From NCBI RefSeq assembly GCF_041596335.1, contig NZ_JBFHIT010000010.1, positions 1 through 64,000 of the forward strand: a DNA stretch of 64,000 nucleotides. The letters run 5' to 3'. The notes beneath the pieces were generated by a model. It saw only the letters and a list, made by a program, of their open reading frames with translations. It was not told the origin of the DNA and searched no databases. Below, one piece after another: positions 26,121 to 34,965 of this stretch (position 1 is its first letter; each line of letters starts with the position of its first letter). This DNA is from Mangrovibacterium sp041596335 (GTDB lineage: Bacteria; Bacteroidota; Bacteroidia; Bacteroidales; Prolixibacteraceae). The translations under genes were made by a program, and so were the position numbers.

Positions 26121-27116
26121 TTATAGCGATGCTCGAATTGTGAGTCGAGTTGGTATTTGCTGGTGCACAGCAATTCCGGTCGTGACAAACTCCGCGGCTT
26201 TCTTGCCCATCAATTCAAAATCAGTGGAAATAACGCTGATTCCATCTTTGATATATTTTTTCATCGGAGTTTCATTATAGGAGATTACACCGGTGTCCTG
26301 GCCAATAATGAGATTTCGTTCCGCGCACTGGTCCAAATAGCGTGAGAGGGTTCGATCACTGACCAAAAGATACAAGTCACCGGCTTTGACATCTAGTTTC
26401 TTCGAATTTTTCAGTACCTGAAATTGAATATCGTGTTCGGTGCAGAATTTTTCAAAGTAAGTGATTGATTCGACCGGGTGGTAGGTAAACTCGGGATACA
26501 GGTAGGTGAAGCATTGGTATTTCCGAATTGTACTTAGTTCGCTCAGAAGCGACTCATACAAGCCTTTGCCAAAGTCCTGATAAATCGACGATGCCTCTTG
26601 GTTGGCATGCACTTGCCAGTCGATCGAAAGCAATTTACCGGCTGGTATTTGGCGGATGATTTCAGGCACTCTTTCGTGGTCGAAATTCATTACAATATAT
26701 TTCGTGTATTTGCCGACACTTTCGGTGATTACTTTTTCAAAGATGTCGATGTTGTAGTGATGAAAGTGCAAATCAACCGAGTAATTTTCCGGAAGAGCAT
26801 CCAGAAACGATCCGTACAGTACTTCTTTATATGCTTTAAAGGTATCGAGAAAAAGGAACACCTTCGTTGTAGCTTTCGCAATGAAATATCCTTTGTTCGG
26901 GACTGACTCAACAATTCCTCGGTTTTTCAACTCAGCATACGCTTTAAAAACGGTGTCGCGAGACAATGACGATTCCTTGAGAAGCTGGTTTACCGAAGGC
27001 AAAATGTCGCCTACCTGAAGCAGATTGCGACCAATCGCATCGATTACAGCATCTACTAATTGCTGGTATTTGAGTTGGTTAGATTGCGGATCAATCTGGA
27101 ATTTAAATTTACTCAT
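26121..27116 (-). CDS. xylR: XylR-type repressor: GntR helix-turn-helix plus sugar-binding domain
   Basis: Transcription regulator of 331 residues from ATG 27116; the upstream in-frame TTG at 27146 overlaps the putative operator and is unlikely. Residues ~1-70 are a GntR-type winged helix (LKYQQLVDAVIDAIGR, then GDILPSVNQLLKESSLSRDTVFKAY). Residues ~75-331 look like a LacI-type periplasmic-binding fold for the effector sugar (DTGVISYNETPMKKY, ISTDFELMGKKAAEF). This architecture is the one found beside xylose operons in Bacteroides. Shared repeats at its own promoter and at xylB suggest autoregulation and xylose-relieved repression; the effector is inferred. Confidence 0.9.
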   Translation of the reverse strand: MSKFKFQIDPQSNQLKYQQLVDAVIDAIGRNLLQVGDILPSVNQLLKESSLSRDTVFKAYAELKNRGIVESVPNKGYFIAKATTKVFLFLDTFKAYKEVLYGSFLDALPENYSVDLHFHHYNIDIFEKVITESVGKYTKYIVMNFDHERVPEIIRQIPAGKLLSIDWQVHANQEASSIYQDFGKGLYESLLSELSTIRKYQCFTYLYPEFTYHPVESITYFEKFCTEHDIQFQVLKNSKKLDVKAGDLYLLVSDRTLSRYLDQCAERNLIIGQDTGVISYNETPMKKYIKDGISVISTDFELMGKKAAEFVTTGIAVHQQIPTRLTIRASL

Positions 27117-27127
27117 TGGGCATAGGT

Positions 27128-27151
27128 GTTCTGTTCTGTTATGCAAACATA
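27128..27151 (-). promoter_or_regulatory. xylR promoter -7 box with overlapping operator repeats
   Basis: On the minus strand a -7-like TATGTTTG (27144-27151) is followed directly by CATAAC (27138-27143) and overlapping CAGAAC copies at 27133-27138 and 27128-27133. No good -33 element is visible. The geometry copies that of the xylB promoter. Confidence 0.55.
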
Positions 27152-27217
27152 CAAAAGTTCGTAGAATTCAGCTATTTTCAAACAAATGCTTTTTTGTAAT
27201 ATTGAAAGAAAAAAAAC

Positions 27218-27790
27218 ATGTTGATCAACGATTTAATTTATCGCAACCGGAGTTATCGTCGCTTTGACGAGTCGGTAAGAATTTCGGAACAACAATTAAT
27301 CGATTGGATTGGGTTGGCTCGTTTTTCGGCCAGTGCCCGCAATGCCCAGCCACTTAAGTTTGTTCCGCTATGGGAGAAAGAGAGGTGCGACAAGTTGTTT
27401 CCGCTTCTGGGCTGGGCCGGTTATTTGAAAGACTGGAATGGCCCGAAATCCGGTGAACGCCCTTCAGCTTATATTCTCATGTTGAATGATACCGACATTA
27501 CGACAAACTATTTTTGCGATGATGGCATTGCGGCACAAAGTATTTTGCTCGGAGCGGTTGAGGCAGGGTTTGGTGGTTGCATGATTGCTTCAGTAAAAAA
27601 GGAAAAGTTGAGAGAGCTATTCCAAATTCCGGATCGGTTTCAGATATTGATGGTTTTGGCCATTGGCAAGCCAGTGGAAGAGGTTGTGATAGAGAATATA
27701 AAGGATGGCGGTTACAAGTATTGGCGCGATGAGCAAGGAGTTCATCATGTGCCCAAACGTTCGTTGGATGAATTAATTCTGAAGCTGTAA
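27218..27790 (+). CDS. Nitroreductase-family flavoprotein
   Basis: A 190-residue FMN-dependent oxidoreductase. RNRSYRRFDESVRISEQQL at the N-terminus carries the Arg residues that hold the FMN phosphate, SASARNAQPLKFVPL follows, and AAQSILLGAVEAGFGGCMIAS is the usual central helix region. YILMLND in the middle and a C-terminal tail matching the small bacterial nitroreductases complete the pattern. The physiological substrate is unknown; quinones or enones are possible. It is divergent from xylR, but nothing suggests a role in xylose use. Confidence 0.88.
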   Translation: MLINDLIYRNRSYRRFDESVRISEQQLIDWIGLARFSASARNAQPLKFVPLWEKERCDKLFPLLGWAGYLKDWNGPKSGERPSAYILMLNDTDITTNYFCDDGIAAQSILLGAVEAGFGGCMIASVKKEKLRELFQIPDRFQILMVLAIGKPVEEVVIENIKDGGYKYWRDEQGVHHVPKRSLDELILKL

Positions 27791-27979
27791 TCGTGATTTA
27801 AAAAAAATGTTTGGCCGGTATGTGCCGATCTGCCCGTGAACGGAGGTGAAGGAACGAAAGATACAGGGGCAAAAGTCCCCATCGCTTTTTGCTTCAACTA
27901 AAATGGGCTGAAACGATCAGGAGGGCTTGGTGGATATCGTTAGAATAGACAGCGAAAAAGCACTCCGGATCACTTCCGT

Positions 27980-28891
27980 TTAGCCTTTGCAAAACAACGC
28001 GTTTATAATGTGGCTGGCAATTTTCGGATTTTCTTTCAAACGGCGGGTTGAATAGCCAAACCATTCTTTTCCGAAAGGGACATAAACCCGCATTCGATGA
28101 CCTTGATCAACAATCGATTGTCGTAATTCGGGTGTTACGCCATGCAGCATCTGAAATTCGTACATTTCTTTTGGAACCTGGTATTTGTTGATTAGTTCAA
28201 TGGCTTTGTCGACCAGGTATTTGTCGTGCGTGGCAATCCCAACAGCTATTTTATGTCGAAACATGTAGTCCAGATCTTCCAGGTAATGATCGCGAACTGA
28301 TTGGTATTCTTTGTAGGCAATTTCTTTGGGTTCAACATAAATTCCTTTGCAAAGTCGAAAATTCAGCGGATGCCCGTTGCTCATCTCATGGTTTAAATGT
28401 GTCAGGTCGTTCATCGTGCGCCGTAAATAGGCTTGAACTACAAGCCCAATATGTCCCGAAAACTCTTTTTTCAATCTTTTGAATAGCTTGATTTCCTCAT
28501 CAACACATTGTGAGTCTTCCATGTCAATACGCACAAAGCTGTTACATTCCTGCGCTTTTTGTACAATCTGACGAATGTGCATGTAGCAGACTTCGGTGTC
28601 AATCAAGAGTCCAAACATGGATGGTTTTAAGGAGAAGTTTCCCCGGATTTTCTCGGACGTGAATCGCTCAATTATTTCCAGGTAGCTGTTTTTGTAAGCT
28701 TCAGCCTGCTCGAGGTTCGTAATGAATTCCCCCAGCAGATCGATCGTTACATCAATGCCATCGTCGTTCAGTTTGCGTGAAACCTCAATTCCGCTATCGA
28801 TGGTTTCTCCGGCAATGTACCTTTTCGAGAACTGCCAGATTAGCTTTTCGGGCATATATGGAAGTACTTGGGCTATTAGTCTATTGATCAT
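27980..28891 (-). CDS. Proline dehydrogenase (monofunctional)
   Basis: FAD-dependent enzyme oxidising L-proline to pyrroline-5-carboxylate, 303 residues with a TIM-barrel fold and membrane association expected. The segments FVRIDMEDSQC, LVVQAYLRRT and RLCKGIY, and the C-terminal YSTRRLKEN with the paired substrate-binding arginines, match monofunctional ProDH. The matching second enzyme, PruA, is encoded 21 kb away at 49419, so the pathway is split and not fused as in PutA. It is a single gene with no visible regulator next to it. Confidence 0.93.
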   Translation of the reverse strand: MINRLIAQVLPYMPEKLIWQFSKRYIAGETIDSGIEVSRKLNDDGIDVTIDLLGEFITNLEQAEAYKNSYLEIIERFTSEKIRGNFSLKPSMFGLLIDTEVCYMHIRQIVQKAQECNSFVRIDMEDSQCVDEEIKLFKRLKKEFSGHIGLVVQAYLRRTMNDLTHLNHEMSNGHPLNFRLCKGIYVEPKEIAYKEYQSVRDHYLEDLDYMFRHKIAVGIATHDKYLVDKAIELINKYQVPKEMYEFQMLHGVTPELRQSIVDQGHRMRVYVPFGKEWFGYSTRRLKENPKIASHIINALFCKG

Positions 28892-29186
28892 TTTTTTGTC
28901 AGCTATTCGTTAGGATACACGATTTCAGTTGTTTAAAAGTAGTATGCAGATCAGCCTTTTGTCAATGATGTTTATCACCCAAATGGTATGATTTTTCGCA
29001 TGTTTCAAGCGTAATGATGTTATTTAACTTTGGTGAGAAAAATATTCAGGCATTGGACGTTTTCCTAATTTTAAATTTTTATTTTTGGCTCCGATTAATT
29101 GAATACTAAAAAAGAAGGAGAATTGTGGTGGGTGTGAAATTTACTCGCAGTCAACTTATTTTCCGGTGATAAACAAAGTTATACGC

Positions 29187-29783
29187 ATGAAAAATTCTTC
29201 ATTGATCTTAAGTCTTGTTTTGTTGGTTGCAGTAATTGTATTGTACGTCTTACACTTTTCTTCCGGGAAAGGTTCTTCATCCGATAGTATGGTGGAAAAT
29301 GGTGCATCGCAATTAACAGATACGAAAATCGCTTATGTGAAAGTTGATTCGCTGATTGTAAACTACGACTTGGCTCAACAATTACACGATGAGTTTACTA
29401 AAAACCAGGAAGCTTACACCAAAGAATATGCAAAACGCCGTTCGAAATTTGAAGAGCAGGCAGCTGCTTTTCAGGAAAAAGTGCAACGAGGAGGATTTTT
29501 AACAGAGCAGCGTGCCGTTCAGGAACGTGATCGTTTGGTGAATGAAGAGCAAGAGATTTTGAAACTGGATCAGGAATTATCGACTAAGTTGGCTGAGATG
29601 CAAAACGCGAACAATCAGCAATTGGTAGACAGCTTGATGAGCTACTTGAAAAGTTTCAATGCCGATAAGAAATACGCTTACATCTTTAACTCGAGCGGTA
29701 TTTTAATTGGCGACGACGCTCATAATATTACAAAAGACGTGTTGCAAGCGATGAATTCACGAATCGCTTCAGTGAAAAAATAA
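29187..29783 (+). CDS. OmpH/Skp-family periplasmic chaperone, membrane-anchored
   Basis: A 198-residue protein starting at ATG 29187; an upstream in-frame GTG at 29166 is less likely. Residues 5-23 form one hydrophobic segment not followed by a clear cleavage site, so the protein may stay anchored in the inner membrane. IAYVKVDSLIVNYDLAQQL is the conserved N-terminal OmpH strand. Residues ~65-145 are a charged coiled coil, the tentacle region of Skp, and the C-terminal part (KYAYIFNSSGILIGD) returns to the body strands. It probably helps outer-membrane proteins through the periplasm. A -7-like TATTTTTG lies at 29080-29087. Confidence 0.9.
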   Translation: MKNSSLILSLVLLVAVIVLYVLHFSSGKGSSSDSMVENGASQLTDTKIAYVKVDSLIVNYDLAQQLHDEFTKNQEAYTKEYAKRRSKFEEQAAAFQEKVQRGGFLTEQRAVQERDRLVNEEQEILKLDQELSTKLAEMQNANNQQLVDSLMSYLKSFNADKKYAYIFNSSGILIGDDAHNITKDVLQAMNSRIASVKK

Positions 29784-29804
29784 TCGACTATTCGATCGAA
29801 TTGG

Positions 29805-29833
29805 AAAATCCGGGTGTCTCCCGGATTTTTTTT
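29805..29833 (+). terminator. Rho-independent terminator after the OmpH gene
   Basis: AATCCGGG pairs with CCCGGATT around a five-base loop, followed by eight T. It starts 22 bases after the stop codon. Confidence 0.9.
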
Positions 29834-30127
29834 TGCCTTTTTTCTGCCGCGAGGGCTGGGCGAAATATGGAACTTAAACGAGAGTTGTGGTTACTTGAGG
29901 TCGGAATTGCGGATTCGATATTGACCGTTGATGTTCAAAAAGGCATGATTATCTCGTTTAGGCTAACCTTGGTTGTGTCGTGTACCTTTCGTCACATGTT
30001 TTTGTTATTCACCGTTTGAAAGTCAGACTGTTGGATGAGGTTGATGTGGATTGAATTTCTTAAATTGTCGTAAAAAGCAATCGGCAGAACAGCCGGATAC
30101 ATTAACCACCGACAAAACGCAGCAGCA
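29834..30127 (+). other. Intergenic stretch before the cotransporter gene
   Basis: About 290 bases with no convincing gene. Short frames here lack start signals. A TACCTTTC near 29980 is one base from a -7 box and could belong to the downstream gene's promoter. Confidence 0.4.
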
Positions 30128-32305
30128 ATGACAAAAAAAACGTTTGGGACTTTTGCGGGTGTGTTTACGCCAACCACCCTAACCATATTGGGGGTCATAA
30201 TGTACATCAGGCAACCATGGGTAGTCGGAAATGCAGGAGTGTTGGGTGCTTTGGGAATCGTATTGTTGTCGGTTGCCATTACGTTTACAACAGCACTTAG
30301 CTTATCGTCGATCACAACGAACGTTCGCATTGGCAGTGGGGGAGCCTTCAGTTTAATTTCACAATCACTTGGTCTCGAAATTGGAGGGGCAATTGGTATC
30401 CCGTTTTATTTCGCGCAGTCGATTGCCGTTTCGATGTATATTTTTGGTTTTCGGGAAGGGTGGCAGACGATTATGCCGGGGGTCGATCCGTTTATCCTGG
30501 ATATCGGTATTTTCATTTTAGTGATGGGAATTGCTTTTGTTAGTACCAGCTTTGCGTTTAAAATACAATACATTATTCTTGGCATAATTTTGTTGTCGCT
30601 GGGGTCTATCTATGGCGCCTTATTCACGAATGATTTAAACTTTAACTTCGAATGGTTCGGGAAATTCCCGGGGTCAGTTGAGAATAACTTCAGTGGTTCC
30701 TCTTTTTGGTCTGTCTTTGCTGTTTTCTTTCCGGCCGTGACCGGAGTAATGGCGGGAGCAAATATGTCGGGAGACCTTACAAATCCGAGGAAGAGCATTC
30801 CGTTGGGGACTCTTTCCTCAGTCATCATTACAACTCTAATTTATGTTAGTTTGGTTTTCGTCGCGGCTTTAATTGCCAGTCCGGACGAATTGGCGAAAAA
30901 CTACAATGTGTTTATCGATAAGTCGTTATTCGGGCCAATTGTACTTGCTGGCTTGCTGGGGGCAACACTTTCGTCGGCGCTTGGTTCGTTTGTAGGCGCT
31001 CCCCGCATTTTGCTGGCTCTGGGGGAGAAAAACATCCTCCCCAAAAGCCCGATGCTCGCTCAACTGTCTAAAAGAGGTGAACCGGTAAATGCAATGTTAA
31101 TTACGTCGATAATTGTACTTTTTGGCATTTCTTTGCGCAATTTAAACACCATTGCTCCGATACTCACCATGTTTTTCATGATTACCTATGCCATGGTGAA
31201 TATTGTCGCTCTGGTTGAACAAACATTGGGTCTGCCCAGTTACCGGCCAACACTGAAAGTTCCGACAATTATTCCAGCGGTTGGTACCTTGGGATCAATC
31301 GCCATCATGTTTGTCATGAACGTAATTGTCGCTCTTTTCTCGTTGTCCTTTATTATCGTTTTCTATCTCTATTTAGTGAAAATGAATATCAAGTCGGCAG
31401 CCGGAGACTCACGAAGCGGGCTATTTACCGCTCTTGCAGAATGGGCAACTAAAAAAACGAATAGTTTACGACAGGAGCGTGAAGTTAGGTCGTGGAGACC
31501 GGATTTGCTGATGCCGGTAACTTTGCCAAAGGAACTTCGAAGCTCATTTAAGCTCATCCACTCAATTATTTATCCCAAAGGATCGATCAAGATATTGGCG
31601 TTGAGACACGAAAATGAAGTTGAACAAAAAAACCTGGAAAACTTTCTGAAAAACGCTGTTGAAAAGTTCAAAGAAAGTGAATTGTCAGTTTCGTATACCA
31701 TCATCGACAATACCGACTTTAACACGACCGTGAATGTGAGTATGCAGTCGTTGAACGCGGCTTTTTTCAAACCAAATAATATCTTCGCCAGCATCGACCC
31801 GGCAACCTCTAATCTGGCGTATTACGACAAATTGTTGTTTGACACAAAGAAGAATAACTTTGGGCTAATAATCTACATTCCGTTTTCGACAGCGAGCCTG
31901 GCAATTGAAAAGAGTATCAATTTGTGGATGACGAATCTACCTGTCAACTGGAAAGAAACGTTCAATGTTAGTAACAACGATCTTTCAACCTTGCTCGCAT
32001 TGCTTATTTGCCGGAATTGGAAAGGAACAATTGATGTTCATTTATTGAACAATGACCCCCAATTGGAATTCTCGGCCGATGATGTTGAAGACTTGAAAAC
32101 CATGATCCGATTCCCGAAAAGGACTTCAATCTCGGTGAAGAAAGGCGATTTGCTCGAAAATGTCAACAAAGAACGAAACACCGACGTCAATATTTTTAGT
32201 ATCGATCCTGGGATGAGCGTGGCGGATATGGTGACCATTGTGAATCAGAGTCGAATCTCTGCGGTTTTTTGCTCCGATTCCGGATTTGAGAACGTGTTAG
32301 TGTAG
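30128..32305 (+). CDS. Cation-chloride cotransporter homologue (SLC12/APC superfamily)
   Basis: A 725-residue membrane protein. The first ~410 residues contain about 12 helices, starting FGTFAGVFTPTTLTILGVIMYIRQPWVVGNAG, the hallmark first helix of Na-K-Cl and K-Cl cotransporters. RIGSGGAFSLIS, MAGANMSGDLTNPRKSIPLGT and GSFVGAPRILLALGE are further family motifs. The remaining ~300 residues are a soluble cytosolic domain, as in eukaryotic SLC12 proteins. It probably moves chloride or amino acids with cations across the inner membrane; the ions cannot be read from the sequence. It appears to be a single-gene unit. Confidence 0.88.
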   Translation: MTKKTFGTFAGVFTPTTLTILGVIMYIRQPWVVGNAGVLGALGIVLLSVAITFTTALSLSSITTNVRIGSGGAFSLISQSLGLEIGGAIGIPFYFAQSIAVSMYIFGFREGWQTIMPGVDPFILDIGIFILVMGIAFVSTSFAFKIQYIILGIILLSLGSIYGALFTNDLNFNFEWFGKFPGSVENNFSGSSFWSVFAVFFPAVTGVMAGANMSGDLTNPRKSIPLGTLSSVIITTLIYVSLVFVAALIASPDELAKNYNVFIDKSLFGPIVLAGLLGATLSSALGSFVGAPRILLALGEKNILPKSPMLAQLSKRGEPVNAMLITSIIVLFGISLRNLNTIAPILTMFFMITYAMVNIVALVEQTLGLPSYRPTLKVPTIIPAVGTLGSIAIMFVMNVIVALFSLSFIIVFYLYLVKMNIKSAAGDSRSGLFTALAEWATKKTNSLRQEREVRSWRPDLLMPVTLPKELRSSFKLIHSIIYPKGSIKILALRHENEVEQKNLENFLKNAVEKFKESELSVSYTIIDNTDFNTTVNVSMQSLNAAFFKPNNIFASIDPATSNLAYYDKLLFDTKKNNFGLIIYIPFSTASLAIEKSINLWMTNLPVNWKETFNVSNNDLSTLLALLICRNWKGTIDVHLLNNDPQLEFSADDVEDLKTMIRFPKRTSISVKKGDLLENVNKERNTDVNIFSIDPGMSVADMVTIVNQSRISAVFCSDSGFENVLV

Positions 32306-32370
32306 AATACAAGCCTGTCGATCGAATGCTGTAAATTCCCTTGCCCGGAACCGAATTGAACCATTGATTT

Positions 32371-33807
32371 TTACTCGGGTGTACATTCCGATTTATTGGC
32401 AGATTCCTGGATCAAGCGCCAGGCTTCCTGTACATGTTTTAATTCGGTTTGAGTTTGGCCAATGCTCATACGCAACCATAGAGTTTTGTTTAGCACCGCG
32501 TGACTCAGGTAGATTTTGCCTTCGTTGTTGAGGGAATCCATCAACCGTTTGTTGAATTCATTTCCTGACTTATGTCGAAAACAAACCAAATTGAAAGGAG
32601 GCTCATTCAATAATTCAAATTCATCACTCGTTTTCACCCAATGGGCAAATTGCTGAGCCATATCAATATGCTTTGCAATGTGATGGCGGAGTCCATTCGC
32701 TCCGTAATGCCGTAAAACGAACCACAATTTTAACGAACGAAACCGACGACCCAGTTGAACATGCCAGTCGCGATAATCGATGACAGCACCTTTTTCAGTG
32801 GCTTCATTTTTTAAATACTCAGGTAAAATGCTGAGGGTTTTTATTAGCACAGCTTTGTCGGCAACCCAAAAGCAGTCGCAATCAAAATTGGTGAACATCC
32901 ATTTGTGGGGGTTAAACGCGTAACTGTCGGCTAATTCCAGCCCTTCGAAATGTGAACGGAAGTTTGGTAAAATCGCCGCTGTTCCCGACATGGCAGCATC
33001 AACATGCAACCAAATGTCGTATTTCCGGCAGATTTCGCCAATCGTTTTAATTGGGTCGATCGCATTTGAGGATGTTGTGCCAATTGTTGCACAAACGAAA
33101 AAGGGCTTGAATCCGGCAGTCAAATCGCGCTGGATCTGTTGTTCCAGCAACTCGGGGCGCAGTGCAAACAATTCGTCCACCGGAATGTGGCGCAGTCGGT
33201 CGGTGCCCAGCCCAATTACTTTAATTCCTTTTTCAACCGAGGAGTGGGTTTGTGTTGAAATGTATGCCGTTAGTCCGGAGTTATCACCGGTTTTGTTGCA
33301 GCTAAACTTGGTTTTTCGTTCGCGGGCAGCCAGCAATGCTGCCAGAACGGCGCTCGACGCGGTATCCTGAATGACTCCACCACCGCTTGCGGTGCTTTTA
33401 AAATGAGCGGGGAGCCCCATTAAATCAACAAGCCAATCCATTACCTTTGTTTCCAGTTCGGTACAGGCCGGGCTGGTTGCCCATAGCATACCCTGCACGC
33501 CCAGTCCGGAAGAAAGCAGATCGCCTAAAATGGATGGAAACGAATTGTTCGATTGAAAGTAAGCGAAGAAGTTGGGCGATTGCCAATGTGTAATTCCCGG
33601 CATAATTATCTGGTCGATATCTTTCATCATGGTCGAAAAATCTTCGCCACTTTCGGGTGCGGAATCCGGTAATTGCCGGCTGATATCTCCCGGTTTAACT
33701 TGCGACATCACCGGATAGTTTTCCACTTGTTCGTAATAATCTGCAATCCAGTCGATCAGTTTTTTACCTTCCTCTCGGAACTGATCGGGTGTCATATGGT
33801 AGTTCAT
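32371..33807 (-). CDS. PLP-dependent aromatic-L-amino-acid decarboxylase-like (group II)
   Basis: A 478-residue pyridoxal-phosphate decarboxylase. PGITHWQSPNFFAYFQ near residue 70 and LLSSGLGVQGMLWATSPACTELE near 98-120 are typical of the aromatic amino acid/tryptophan decarboxylase branch. Asp270 (WLHVDAAMSG) contacts the pyridine nitrogen, and Lys302 in NPHKW is the PLP-binding lysine. It should release CO2 from an aromatic amino acid such as Trp, Tyr, Phe or DOPA, giving a bioactive amine; the preferred substrate is not shown. It is convergent with the cotransporter gene; the acylphosphatase gene 24 bases upstream is on the same strand. Confidence 0.88.
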   Translation of the reverse strand: MNYHMTPDQFREEGKKLIDWIADYYEQVENYPVMSQVKPGDISRQLPDSAPESGEDFSTMMKDIDQIIMPGITHWQSPNFFAYFQSNNSFPSILGDLLSSGLGVQGMLWATSPACTELETKVMDWLVDLMGLPAHFKSTASGGGVIQDTASSAVLAALLAARERKTKFSCNKTGDNSGLTAYISTQTHSSVEKGIKVIGLGTDRLRHIPVDELFALRPELLEQQIQRDLTAGFKPFFVCATIGTTSSNAIDPIKTIGEICRKYDIWLHVDAAMSGTAAILPNFRSHFEGLELADSYAFNPHKWMFTNFDCDCFWVADKAVLIKTLSILPEYLKNEATEKGAVIDYRDWHVQLGRRFRSLKLWFVLRHYGANGLRHHIAKHIDMAQQFAHWVKTSDEFELLNEPPFNLVCFRHKSGNEFNKRLMDSLNNEGKIYLSHAVLNKTLWLRMSIGQTQTELKHVQEAWRLIQESANKSECTPE

Positions 33808-33831
33808 TTAGGTTCTGGTTTAAACGCATGG

Positions 33832-34113
33832 CTAATATTTCACAAAAAACGATTGGTAGTGCTGCGATTCCGGAAGTTCCGATTTTGAAATCCGGTCGAT
33901 ACGGCTGCACCCGTTTCCAATTTTCAGAAAATCGATAAATGTTTTGATTGAATCCGAATTTCCCTCGATTTCAATTTCGACACTACCATCCATTTTATTT
34001 TTCACCCAACCAACCAGATTGAGTTCATTGGCTTTTTGGGTCACAAAGTAGCGAAAGCCAACGCCCTGAACACGGCCAATAACAACCAGGTGGATTTGTT
34101 TTCTGGAATTCAC
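33832..34113 (-). CDS. acyP: Acylphosphatase
   Basis: A 93-residue enzyme hydrolysing acyl phosphates. GRVQGVGFRYFVTQKANELNLVGWVKN holds the catalytic Arg in the phosphate loop and the catalytic Asn is in the GWVKN segment, as in the family. The start is GTG at 34111-34113; it follows the stop codon of the upstream membrane-protein gene by only two bases, so the two are probably translationally coupled. Confidence 0.95.
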   Translation of the reverse strand: MNSRKQIHLVVIGRVQGVGFRYFVTQKANELNLVGWVKNKMDGSVEIEIEGNSDSIKTFIDFLKIGNGCSRIDRISKSELPESQHYQSFFVKY

Positions 34114-34115
34114 GA

Positions 34116-34490
34116 TCAGCTTATTTCTGTTTGTTGCTTATTGAAAAGACTTAAGGTTTCAGGCTGAACGAGAGCCCAGATCGAGTAGCCACCCAAGGCT
34201 GTGCCAATGGGGAAATTAAGGAGGTTGATTACTGAGATGATAATGATTAGAATTCGTCCCCATTCTTTAAATTTTAACAGACCAATAGCTCCAATGATTC
34301 CTGGTATCGATGACGCGAAAAGCACAGTAGAAAGAACGTTGGCTACGATTGATAAAATAAAGTTTGCATCCTGATCACCGGTAATTGCACCGATCAGATT
34401 CAATAAATAATGAATGAAAAATGCCAGCCCCAAACTGATGCAACTTAGAATGAGATAAAGTATACCGATGATTTGTACATGTTTATGCAT
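34116..34490 (-). CDS. Small four-helix membrane protein of unknown function
   Basis: A 124-residue protein with about four hydrophobic segments: residues 7-28, 44-63, 58-72 and 78-104. A short polar tail ends NKQQTEIS. No motif is recognised; the pattern resembles small Bacteroidota membrane proteins of the DUF4064-like kind, but I would not assign it. It is coupled to acylphosphatase. Confidence 0.7.
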   Translation of the reverse strand: MHKHVQIIGILYLILSCISLGLAFFIHYLLNLIGAITGDQDANFILSIVANVLSTVLFASSIPGIIGAIGLLKFKEWGRILIIIISVINLLNFPIGTALGGYSIWALVQPETLSLFNKQQTEIS

Positions 34491-34701
34491 GATTCGAATA
34501 TTGAATGGGATTCACTTTTGTTTTTTGAAAACAAGAAGTTTAAAAATACTAAGAATGTTCTGAATTAGCAGCCATTTTACGTGCATCATTTTAAACGATA
34601 AAACAAGACGGGCGTTTCGCTGTTTTAGTATTGGAGAGGATCATGAAGTTCAATCAGTATTTTTTGATTAATTTCGCATCCTCAAAAGAAAGGGTTTAAA
34701 T

Positions 34702-34950
34702 ATGAATTTTTTATTGGTTTTAGCCATCGCAGTTGTTTTAGTTGCCCTTGCGTTTGCAGGGTTGGCAATTAAACTATTGGTAGAAAAAAAAGGTCAGTTT
34801 CCGAATTTGCATATCGGTGCCAATGAGCACATGAAGGCGAGAGGAGTTACTTGTGCCCAAACATTCGACAAGATAGAACAGGCAAAAGCACGTCGGGAAT
34901 TGACGTTTAAAGAATTGACGTTGATAAAGGATGAACCCGGAAGTTGTTAG
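34702..34950 (+). CDS. Small membrane protein, Bacteroidota-specific type
   Basis: An 82-residue protein with one N-terminal membrane helix (residues 3-26) followed by a basic patch and a cytoplasmic segment. VEKKGQFPNLHIGANEHMKARGVTCAQTFDKIEQAKAR contains a single Cys near residue 50 and another at the C-terminus. Short proteins with this NLHIG..MK.RGI.CAQTFD pattern recur in Bacteroidota and have no known function. It stands alone and is convergent with apbE after 15 bases. Confidence 0.72.
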   Translation: MNFLLVLAIAVVLVALAFAGLAIKLLVEKKGQFPNLHIGANEHMKARGVTCAQTFDKIEQAKARRELTFKELTLIKDEPGSC

Positions 34951-34965
34951 TTTTCCGGCCTTGGT

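Noticed and set aside
29801..30019. Short frame after the OmpH gene
   Set aside because: It starts inside the terminator hairpin and has no conserved features.
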